Source: Acidobacteriota bacterium (GTDB taxonomy: Bacteria > Acidobacteriota > Terriglobia > Bryobacterales > Bryobacteraceae). Taken from it: 37,792 nt of DNA. The notes below the pieces were generated by a model. The model saw only the letters and a list, made by a program, of their open reading frames with translations. It made no database searches and was not told where the DNA came from. Below, in pieces: positions 8,140 through 14,206 of the stretch. Both the position numbers and the translations under genes were made by a program. Where the stretch lies: positions 1-37,792 of the forward strand of contig JAKOTR010000062.1 in the NCBI GenBank assembly GCA_029776225.1. The letters are read 5' to 3'. The stretch's first letter is position 1; the number at the start of each line of letters is the position of its first letter.

Positions 8140-8179
8140 TGACTGAAGATAATCGCTGGGTGTACAGTGATTAGTACAC
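8140..8179 (+). promoter_or_regulatory. promoter of the XRE gene with overlapping operator (copy B)
   Basis: TTGACT (8140-8145), a 17-bp spacer and TACAGT (8163-8168) form a good sigma70-type promoter. The 20-mer GTGTACAGTGATTAGTACAC (8160-8179) covers the -10 box and has perfect GTGTAC/GTACAC arms around an 8-bp centre. A repressor bound there would block this promoter. The same sequence with three changes occurs upstream of the recombinase gene at 2568-2587. Confidence 0.72.
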
Positions 8180-8208
8180 ATGCAGACGTTTGGATCGAGG
8201 GCCGGGTC

Positions 8209-8559
8209 ATGAACCCCAAAAAGTTCGGAGCCACCATCCGCGCGCTCCGCGAGCAGCAGCAGATCAGCCTCCGGAAGTTCGCCGACAAGGTCGGCATCAG
8301 CCCCACGTATCTCTCCAAGGTCGAGCGGGACGAGTTTCCGCCTCCGGGCGAGAAGAAGATCAAAGAGATCGCCGAGGCTCTCGGCCAGGATCCGGATGAG
8401 TTGCTTGCTCTGGCCGGGAAGGTCTCCTCCGACCTGCCGGCGATCATCCAGCAGCGGCCGCGGGAGCTGGCCAGCTTCCTCCGCAGCGCCGGCGAGTTGA
8501 GTCCCGAAGATCTGGCCAAGGTGACGAAGTACGTCGAGAAGATGAAACGCCAGGGCTGA
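8209..8559 (+). CDS. XRE family transcriptional regulator (candidate prophage repressor)
   Basis: A 116-residue protein with a helix-turn-helix at about 7-42 (IRALREQQQISLRKFADKVGISPTYLSKVERDE), typical of lambda cI/Cro-like XRE regulators, followed by a helical C-terminal segment. ATG 8209 is chosen; an in-frame GTG at 8167 falls inside the promoter -10 region and would encode a poor N-terminus. The operator-like palindrome over its own promoter suggests autorepression. The gene is followed by an ImmA/IrrE protease, an arrangement seen in ICEBs1-type and other mobile elements where the protease destroys the repressor during the DNA-damage response. Confidence 0.85.
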   Translation: MNPKKFGATIRALREQQQISLRKFADKVGISPTYLSKVERDEFPPPGEKKIKEIAEALGQDPDELLALAGKVSSDLPAIIQQRPRELASFLRSAGELSPEDLAKVTKYVEKMKRQG

Positions 8560-8612
8560 CGCGGCCTTCCGCGGTGCCCGGCAAACGATGATGAAGATGA
8601 GGATGAACCCGA

Positions 8613-9341
8613 ATGGAAGTGAAAGTTCCCCGGATCTCCGAGCGGACCATTGAGGCGGAAGCGACCGCCCTCCTGGATCGCTACTCCAAAGAGCACGAGC
8701 CGATTCTCCAGCCGCCGGTTCCGGTGGATGAGTTGCCTGAGATGATTCTTCAGGTCAGGCTGGAATTCGACGATCTTCGGAAGCTCGTGGGCCGGAGCGA
8801 CGCAATCGGCGCGAGCTGGTTCGAAACGCGGGAGATCTACATCGACCAGAGCCTCGACCCCACCGAGCACCCCCGTAAGCGCGGCCGTTACCGCTTCACG
8901 GTCGGCCATGAGATCGGCCATTGGGTTCTGCATCGCCGCTTCGTTCCGGACCGGGCTTCGCAGATGGCGCTCTTCGAAGGCCGCGCGCCCGAGCCCTCCA
9001 TCCTATGCCGGGAGGCGAACAAGCGCGAGCCCGCCGAATGGCAGGCTGACCGCTTTTCCTCCTATCTGCTGATGCCGCGGGATCTGGTCTTGAAGGCTTG
9101 GCGCGAGATCCGCGGGAAGGCCCCCTGGGTGTTTGACCTGCCGAAGTACCGGACCGCCGTGGCGAACGGGTTCACGGATTCTTTCGACGTGGTGGCCAAG
9201 GACATGATGAACCATATCGCCTCTGATTTCGCCCCTCAGTTTGGAGTCTCGACCGAGGCCATGCGGATTCGCCTGGAGAATTTGGGACTGCTGAAGAAGG
9301 TGCAGGGTCGGCAGCTTCTGGATCTGGAGGCGGCCGGGTAG
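8613..9341 (+). CDS. ImmA/IrrE family metallopeptidase
   Basis: A 242-residue zinc protease of the DUF955 family. HEIGH is at 99-103 within RFTVGHEIGHWVLHRRF, and EWQADRFSSYLLMP (about 142-155) gives the likely third zinc ligand Glu142. By analogy with ImmA of ICEBs1 it would cleave the XRE repressor encoded just upstream and so trigger induction; the pairing is inferred from adjacency. The gap to the XRE gene is 53 bp and has no obvious promoter, so the two are probably co-transcribed. It is a stand-alone domain, unlike the fused HTH-peptidase at the left edge of the window. Confidence 0.88.
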   Translation: MEVKVPRISERTIEAEATALLDRYSKEHEPILQPPVPVDELPEMILQVRLEFDDLRKLVGRSDAIGASWFETREIYIDQSLDPTEHPRKRGRYRFTVGHEIGHWVLHRRFVPDRASQMALFEGRAPEPSILCREANKREPAEWQADRFSSYLLMPRDLVLKAWREIRGKAPWVFDLPKYRTAVANGFTDSFDVVAKDMMNHIASDFAPQFGVSTEAMRIRLENLGLLKKVQGRQLLDLEAAG

Positions 9342-9350
9342 GCGTTTTTT

Positions 9351-9650
9351 GTGGGACAAGGGTTTAGCGTAAAGCACACACTGGACGGAACGGACCATCA
9401 CCCCGAGTTGCGGGCCACGGGAGGCGGAGCGTTCGAGACATCCGACTTCTACCTGGCCTGCTACCTGCGGTGCATCGGCTACGCCCTCGACGACGTGCGT
9501 CGGGACGGCCGGCGGGTGGTCTTTGTGTTCGGAGACAAGCCAGGCCGGAAGACGGACCTGATGGCGTTCTTCGGCAACAAGGCGGAAGTGAACCCGCTGC
9601 AATTTGTCGCGGCGATTAAGGACTTGAAAACACTGATCCATAACTCATAG
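9351..9650 (+). CDS. DUF5659-like small protein
   Basis: A 99-residue protein. The core ETSDFYLACYLRCIGYALDDV, RRVVFVFGDK and FVAAIKDLKTLI resembles DUF5659, a short family found in mobile elements and of unknown function. GTG at 9351 lies 10 bp after the ImmA/IrrE stop but has no good Shine-Dalgarno, so the first about 25 residues are uncertain. It probably belongs to the same rightward transcript. The family assignment is from memory of the pattern. Confidence 0.6.
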   Translation: MGQGFSVKHTLDGTDHHPELRATGGGAFETSDFYLACYLRCIGYALDDVRRDGRRVVFVFGDKPGRKTDLMAFFGNKAEVNPLQFVAAIKDLKTLIHNS

Positions 9651-9660
9651 GGGATGTCGA

Positions 9661-9870
9661 ATGGACAAGAAGCCGAATCCGGAGACCAGCGCCTTGGCCA
9701 GGGCCCTGGCGAAGATTGAAGCCGAGGTACGCGAGGGCGTCAGCCACGGCCACTTCGACCTGGCGATCACGTGCAAGATCTCGAACAGCGGGAAGCGTGA
9801 CCTGGTCGTCAAGGCCGGCAAGAACCACCGGTTTCTCATCCCCGAGAGCGAATTGCAGCAGTCCGTGTAG
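9661..9870 (+). CDS. hypothetical small protein
   Basis: A 69-residue protein that I do not recognise. The N-terminal half is helical (TSALARALAKIEAEVREGV) and the second half looks like beta strands (FDLAITCKISNSGKRDLVVKAGKNHRFLI). The start follows GGGGATGTCGA, an acceptable ribosome site, 10 bp after the preceding stop. A short GC-rich hairpin follows the stop. Confidence 0.55.
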   Translation: MDKKPNPETSALARALAKIEAEVREGVSHGHFDLAITCKISNSGKRDLVVKAGKNHRFLIPESELQQSV

Positions 9871-9876
9871 TTTTGT

Positions 9877-9901
9877 GAGGACCTCCGCAAACGGGGGCCT
9901 C
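9877..9901 (+). terminator. GC-rich hairpin after the early gene cluster
   Basis: GAGGACCTCCG and CGGGGGCCTC pair over about 10 bp with one bulged A and a CAAA loop, 7 bp after the stop codon at 9870. There is no downstream T-run, so it may be a pausing or processing hairpin instead of a true intrinsic terminator. Confidence 0.3.
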
Positions 9902-10005
9902 AACCCAGCAACTCGATAGATCGCTCACCATCGGCGCTCATGCCGAGGTGGAGGGTCGAAGCGGATGACGCGAGGGCGTCGTCCGGCAGGATCTCCACTT
10001 TGCGG

Positions 10006-10200
10006 ATGAGCGAGCCCCGGCAAGAGTTCCTCGAACCGACAAGGCGCTTCTGGCAGAAGCGGACGAACCGGCCGTTGTCTCTTGAAGACGCCCGGCAGAT
10101 CGCCGCAAACGTGGCCGGCGTGTTCCAGTTGCTCGCGCAGTGGGCCGAGGCCGAGGACCGCCGTCATCCGAATCCCCCACAGGAGGCGGCGGGCCGATGA
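10006..10200 (+). CDS. hypothetical small phage protein
   Basis: A 64-residue protein (MSEPRQEFLEPTRRFWQKRT...) with the segment RPLSLEDARQIAANVAGVFQLLAQW, a type of short helical protein often seen in mobile elements of GC-rich bacteria. Its function is unknown. ATG 10006 is chosen because the conserved-looking sequence begins there; an in-frame ATG at 9940 adds 22 residues of low-quality sequence. Neither start has a good Shine-Dalgarno. It overlaps the ParB-like gene by an ATGA. Confidence 0.5.
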   Translation: MSEPRQEFLEPTRRFWQKRTNRPLSLEDARQIAANVAGVFQLLAQWAEAEDRRHPNPPQEAAGR

Positions 10201-11144
10201 CATCCAATCTTGTATTTCGTGAAGTTTCTTGCGACGCCATCCGGGTGGTAGGGCGTCACCGGCGCGACATGGGCGAGTTGGAAGTGCTCGCCGCCAGCAT
10301 CGCCACTGTGGGCCTGCTCCACCCGCCGGTGATCACGAAAGATGGCTTGCTGATCTGCGGGGAGCGACGCCTTCTGGCCGCGCGCGACATTCTCGGGTGG
10401 AAGACAATTCCGGTCATTGTGCTCGAGGTGTCGAGCATTGTCGAGGGGGAGTACGCCGAGAACGAAATCCGCAAGGATTTCACGCCCTCCGAACGGGTGG
10501 CGATCGGCAAGGCGATTGAAGCGGAGATCGGCAAGCGGCAGGGGCAGAGAACCGACCTCGAACTTGTGGAAGATCTTCCACAAGTTCCTCCCGGAACCAA
10601 AACCCGCGAGATTGCGGCAGAGAGGGCTGGGTTCGGAAACGCGCGGACGTATCAGCAGGCCAAGAAGGTCACCGAGGACGGGGCGCCCGAACTGGTCGCC
10701 GCAATGGACGCGGGTGAGGTATCGATTGATGCTGCGGCCGTTATCGCCCAGGCGCCGCCGGAGACGCAACGCGAGATCGTTCAGATGCCCGCCGCCGTGC
10801 GCCGCCAGATCGTGCGCCAACTGCGCGAGGCCACCGAACTCCCATCCACCTCCGAAGCGCGGCGCATCGCGCGCGAGACGGGGATGCTCGTAGCGGACCG
10901 CACGGGCCGGTACCGCTCGGGCCTGTCCGAGGAGGAGCGTAAGGCGCTCAAGCAAGATCTGGACTCGATCTGGGCGGTGACGCGCGCCGTCATCGCTCTG
11001 GCCGAGACGCCGCTCGATCCGGTCGAGCTCGCATCGCGGCTTGAGTATTGGCACTGCCCGGGCATCCGGGCCAAATCGCCGGTCGCTCTCGACTGGCTCC
11101 ACCGCTTTGAGGAGGCCATCCGTGACAAAACCCAGATTTCATGA
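10197..11144 (+). CDS. ParB/Srx-domain protein
   Basis: A 315-residue protein. The N-terminal ParB-like domain (about 5-95) includes LEVLAASIATVGLLHPPVI and the GERRLLAAR box, which in ParB-family proteins binds nucleotide (CTP). The middle has a helical DNA-binding-like region (TKTREIAAERAGFGNARTYQQAKKV) and the C-terminus is helical. No ParA partner is present, so plasmid-style partition is unlikely; a regulatory or replication-associated role is more plausible. The start at 10197 overlaps the previous stop in an ATGA and follows GGAGG. Confidence 0.82.
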   Translation: MTSNLVFREVSCDAIRVVGRHRRDMGELEVLAASIATVGLLHPPVITKDGLLICGERRLLAARDILGWKTIPVIVLEVSSIVEGEYAENEIRKDFTPSERVAIGKAIEAEIGKRQGQRTDLELVEDLPQVPPGTKTREIAAERAGFGNARTYQQAKKVTEDGAPELVAAMDAGEVSIDAAAVIAQAPPETQREIVQMPAAVRRQIVRQLREATELPSTSEARRIARETGMLVADRTGRYRSGLSEEERKALKQDLDSIWAVTRAVIALAETPLDPVELASRLEYWHCPGIRAKSPVALDWLHRFEEAIRDKTQIS

Positions 11145-11634
11145 TTCGGAACTCTCGCGCCGGATCGACGAGGTCATCCTGGCGCACCTGGAAACCCGCG
11201 AGCCCACGGCTGAGGAGGTCAGCGCGGAGATCCTCGAGCGCTACGGAGACCTGGTAGCTGAGTATGGCCGCGAGCTGGCCGTGGCGCAGGTGCGCTCCAT
11301 CGTCTCCGACCGGATGAAGAAGACGCTGGCGACGCGGAAAGGGCGCGCGCTGCAACTGCGGCTGGACATGCGCTTCGGAGGTCTGGAGCCCGAGTCGGCG
11401 CTCACGTTCCGCGACGACCGTGGAGCCATCCGCTACGTGGCCACGGCGCGGGCGACCGAGGAGCACCACCGGCGTTACATCGCGCTGCTCAAGGAGCAGA
11501 TCGAAGCCGACACGGCGCGCCTGAAGGTAGCCGAGTGGTTCTACGCCTGGCTCGAACCGGTCTTCGAGAAGCACCCGGGCATCACCACGGCCGAGGCGAT
11601 CGCGCTGCTTGAGCCGGAAGGTCAGGCGGCGTGA
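11122..11634 (+). CDS. hypothetical helical protein
   Basis: A 170-residue, highly charged and mostly helical protein (SRRIDEVILAHLETREPTAEEVSAEILERYGD..., RYIALLKEQIEADTARLKVAEWFYAWLEPVF). I do not recognise the family. GTG 11122 is chosen because GAGGAGG lies 6-7 nt upstream; it overlaps the ParB-like gene by 23 bp. It lies between the ParB-like and helicase genes and probably belongs to the replication operon. Confidence 0.62.
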   Translation: MTKPRFHDSELSRRIDEVILAHLETREPTAEEVSAEILERYGDLVAEYGRELAVAQVRSIVSDRMKKTLATRKGRALQLRLDMRFGGLEPESALTFRDDRGAIRYVATARATEEHHRRYIALLKEQIEADTARLKVAEWFYAWLEPVFEKHPGITTAEAIALLEPEGQAA

Positions 11635-11647
11635 AGGAGCGGCTGCG

Positions 11648-13036
11648 ATGACGCCTGTTCTGCTCCGCACCACGCCCTGGCGGCACCAGCGGGAAGCCGT
11701 GGCCTTCGTCCGGAGCCTTTACCGGCGCGGCAAGCGCGGCGCCATGATCGCCGCCGTCATGGGCACGGGCAAGTCGGCGATGGCCGTGTATCTGTGCGTC
11801 GAGGAGGGGTTTCAACTGATCCTGGTCCTCTGCCCGTTACGGGTGGTGCAGGTGTGGCGGCCACAGTTCGAGATGCACTCGGAGGTGCCGTTCCTCGTCG
11901 TGCCGCTTGATGATTCCTTCGCCAGTGTGCGCGCCAAGCGGGCCGAGGCAGAGCGGCAGATTGGGCTCGGCAAGGCGCGCGGCGTGCCGGTGGTGGTTGT
12001 CATCAACTACGACAGCGCGTGGCGTTCGCCGTTTGCCGAGTGGGCCCTCAAGCAGAAGTGGGATCTGGTCGTTGCCGATGAGATCCACCGCTGCAAGGCG
12101 CCCGGCGGCAAGGCCAGCCGGTTCCTGGCACGGCTCGGTCAGGCGGCGCGCTGCCGGCTGGGCCTGTCCGGCACGCCAATGCCGCACTCGCCGCTCGACG
12201 TTTACGCCTACTTCCGATTCATCGACCCGTCCATCTTCGGCTGGAATTTCCACAAGTTCCGGCAGCATTACGCCGTGATGGGCGGCTACCAGAATCACCA
12301 AGTCGTCGCCTACCGGAATCTGGATGAACTCAACCGGAAGTTCTACTCGGTCACCTTCGCCTGCGGCAAGGACGTCCTTGATTTGCCCGCCGAGGTTCAC
12401 ATCACCTATACCTGCCAGCTTGGCGCGGAGGCCCGCAAGGTTTACCGCTCGCTTGAACGTGACCTCATCGCCGAAGTGCAGGCCGGTGAGGTGACCGCAG
12501 CAAACGCCCTCGTGAAGCTACTGCGGCTCCAACAAATCACCGGCGGCTACATCCGCACCGATGACGGGCACGACGTGCAGATCGACTCGGCCAAGATGAA
12601 CCTCCTGCGCGACGTGCTGGAAGACATCGCGCCCGACGAGCCCGTGGTCGTCTTCTGCCGGTTCCACAAGGATCTCGAAGCCGTAAACCGTGTCGCCGAC
12701 GAAACAGGCCGCCGGTCGCTCGAGCTTTCCGGTCGCGTCGACGAGCTGAAACGCTGGCAGGTAGGTGAGGCGCCTGTGCTCGCCGTGCAGATCGACTCAG
12801 GCGGTGTCGGCGTCGATCTGACTCGGGCCCGCTATGCGATCTACTACTCCCTCGGCTTTTCGCTCGGCTCTTACGAGCAGAGCCTGGCGCGCATCCACCG
12901 GCCCGGCCAGACCCGGCCCGTCGAGTACATCCACCTCGTCGCCGAGGGCACCGTCGACGAGAAGGTCATGGCGGCCTTGGCGCGCCGCTCCGACGTCGTC
13001 AACACCGTTCTCCAGCAGATGAAAGGACTCCCATGA
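11648..13036 (+). CDS. SNF2/DEAD-type superfamily 2 helicase
   Basis: A 462-residue SF2 ATPase of SNF2 type. Walker A is MGTGKS (38-43), motif II is DEIH (144-147) and motif III is SGTP (174-177). The C-terminal helicase domain has VVVFCRFHKDLEAV, DSGGVGVDLTRARYAIYYS (motif V) and QSLARIHRPGQ (motif VI). The protein is a minimal two-RecA-domain version without long accessory domains, as in many phage replication modules. The start at 11648 follows GAAGGAG; a longer reading from 11609 overlaps the previous gene and lacks protein-like sequence. It probably remodels DNA or protein-DNA complexes during phage replication or recombination. Confidence 0.9.
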   Translation: MTPVLLRTTPWRHQREAVAFVRSLYRRGKRGAMIAAVMGTGKSAMAVYLCVEEGFQLILVLCPLRVVQVWRPQFEMHSEVPFLVVPLDDSFASVRAKRAEAERQIGLGKARGVPVVVVINYDSAWRSPFAEWALKQKWDLVVADEIHRCKAPGGKASRFLARLGQAARCRLGLSGTPMPHSPLDVYAYFRFIDPSIFGWNFHKFRQHYAVMGGYQNHQVVAYRNLDELNRKFYSVTFACGKDVLDLPAEVHITYTCQLGAEARKVYRSLERDLIAEVQAGEVTAANALVKLLRLQQITGGYIRTDDGHDVQIDSAKMNLLRDVLEDIAPDEPVVVFCRFHKDLEAVNRVADETGRRSLELSGRVDELKRWQVGEAPVLAVQIDSGGVGVDLTRARYAIYYSLGFSLGSYEQSLARIHRPGQTRPVEYIHLVAEGTVDEKVMAALARRSDVVNTVLQQMKGLP

Positions 13037-13428
13037 ACACCGATGAACTCAAACGCTTCGTCGCGCTTGAAGAGCGCCGCCGGCAACTCGAGGCCGAGGT
13101 CGATTCGATCAAGGCCGAGGCCGCCGAACTCGAAGGACGCCTGCTCCCGCAGTTTGAGCAGAGCGGCATGGAACGCGTCGCCATCGACGGGCGCACCGTG
13201 TATGTCGAGCGCAAGCTGTGGGCCAAGGCCAAGGACGGCGACAAGCCGGCTGTCTGCAAGGCCCTGAAGCGGTGCCGCCTCGGCGACTACGTCGAGGAGA
13301 CCTTCAACACCAATTCCCTCAGCGCCTACGTCCGGGAACTCGACCGCGAGGGGCGGGCTTTACCACCATCCCTGGCCGCAGTCCTGGACGTGAGCGAGGT
13401 TTTCAAACTCAGAACAAGGAGAAGCTAA
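13033..13428 (+). CDS. hypothetical coiled-coil phage protein
   Basis: A 131-residue protein beginning with a coiled coil (ELKRFVALEERRRQLEAEVDSIKAEAAELEGRLL, about 5-38). A small beta-rich part (MERVAIDGRTVYVERKLWAKAK) and a helical tail follow. The ATG overlaps the helicase stop, and AAAGGACTCCC serves as ribosome site. Proteins of this kind are often found beside phage SNF2 helicases; the function is unknown. Confidence 0.65.
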   Translation: MNTDELKRFVALEERRRQLEAEVDSIKAEAAELEGRLLPQFEQSGMERVAIDGRTVYVERKLWAKAKDGDKPAVCKALKRCRLGDYVEETFNTNSLSAYVRELDREGRALPPSLAAVLDVSEVFKLRTRRS

Positions 13429-13430
13429 CC

Positions 13431-14183
13431 ATGGCAAGCAAGGAACTCGTGAAGAAGAACCAAGTAGCGACGATCAGCCCGTTCGTTGTATTTCAAACGC
13501 CTGTTGCCGAGATCCGCGACGCGGTGGCGGCCAACCTCGGGGACAGCAGCATGAGCGCCACCGACTTTGAGCGCATCAAGATTCCGGCCGGTGGCGGCAC
13601 GGCGTGGACGCTGCAAACCCTCGACGGCGAGGAGATGGTGAAGGAACTCGCCGGCATCATCGTCGCCTGGCGCGACACGCGCGCCTACTGGAGCGTGCCG
13701 CTCGAGCAGTCGGACGGCAACATGCCGCCGGACTGCTACTCGCTCGACGCTCGCACTGGCACGGGCAAGCCGGGCGGGGACTGCCACAAGTGCCCGTTCG
13801 CGCAGTTCGGCAGCGACCCGAAGGGCGAGGGCCAGGCCTGCAAGCTGGTGCGCCAGTTGTTCTTCGTGCGGGAAGAGAACCTGCTGCCGGAGATTGTGAG
13901 CCTGCCCGCGAGTTCGGTCAAGCCGGCGCGGCAGTATTTCATGCGCCTCGCCTCGAAGGCCGTGCCCTGCTACAGCCTGATCACCAAGATCGGCCTCGAG
14001 AAGACGAAGAACGCGCAGGGTATCGTGTACTCGCGGGCGACGTTCACCTCCGGCGGCCGGCTCTCGCCGGAACAGGCCGCGCGGATCAAGGAGTACGCCG
14101 CGATGCTCAAGCCGTTCCTCGAATCGGCGCCCTCGGCCCCCACAGCGAAAGATGTCCAGCACGGTGAAGGCGAAATCATCTGA
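13431..14183 (+). CDS. Cys4 phage protein in the replication module (possible ssDNA-binding or recombination role)
   Basis: A 250-residue protein with a C-x15-C-x2-C-x15-C pattern (Cys102, 118, 121, 137) in PPDCYSLDARTG, GGDCHKCPFAQFG and GQACKLV, which could hold a zinc ion. The rest looks beta-rich (ELAGIIVAWRDTRAYWSV, PCYSLITKIGLEK, VYSRATFTSGG). I recognise the pattern as recurrent in phages but know no assigned function; a zinc-containing single-strand DNA-binding protein is only a guess from location and layout. ATG 13431 follows AAGGAGAAG. Confidence 0.6.
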   Translation: MASKELVKKNQVATISPFVVFQTPVAEIRDAVAANLGDSSMSATDFERIKIPAGGGTAWTLQTLDGEEMVKELAGIIVAWRDTRAYWSVPLEQSDGNMPPDCYSLDARTGTGKPGGDCHKCPFAQFGSDPKGEGQACKLVRQLFFVREENLLPEIVSLPASSVKPARQYFMRLASKAVPCYSLITKIGLEKTKNAQGIVYSRATFTSGGRLSPEQAARIKEYAAMLKPFLESAPSAPTAKDVQHGEGEII

Positions 14184-14206
14184 CACGGCCGGCGCACGGA
14201 GGGGGC

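Noticed and set aside
11609-11647. Longer N-terminus for the helicase
   Set aside because: The added residues overlap the previous gene's coding end, and the GAAGGAG site points to the ATG at 11648.
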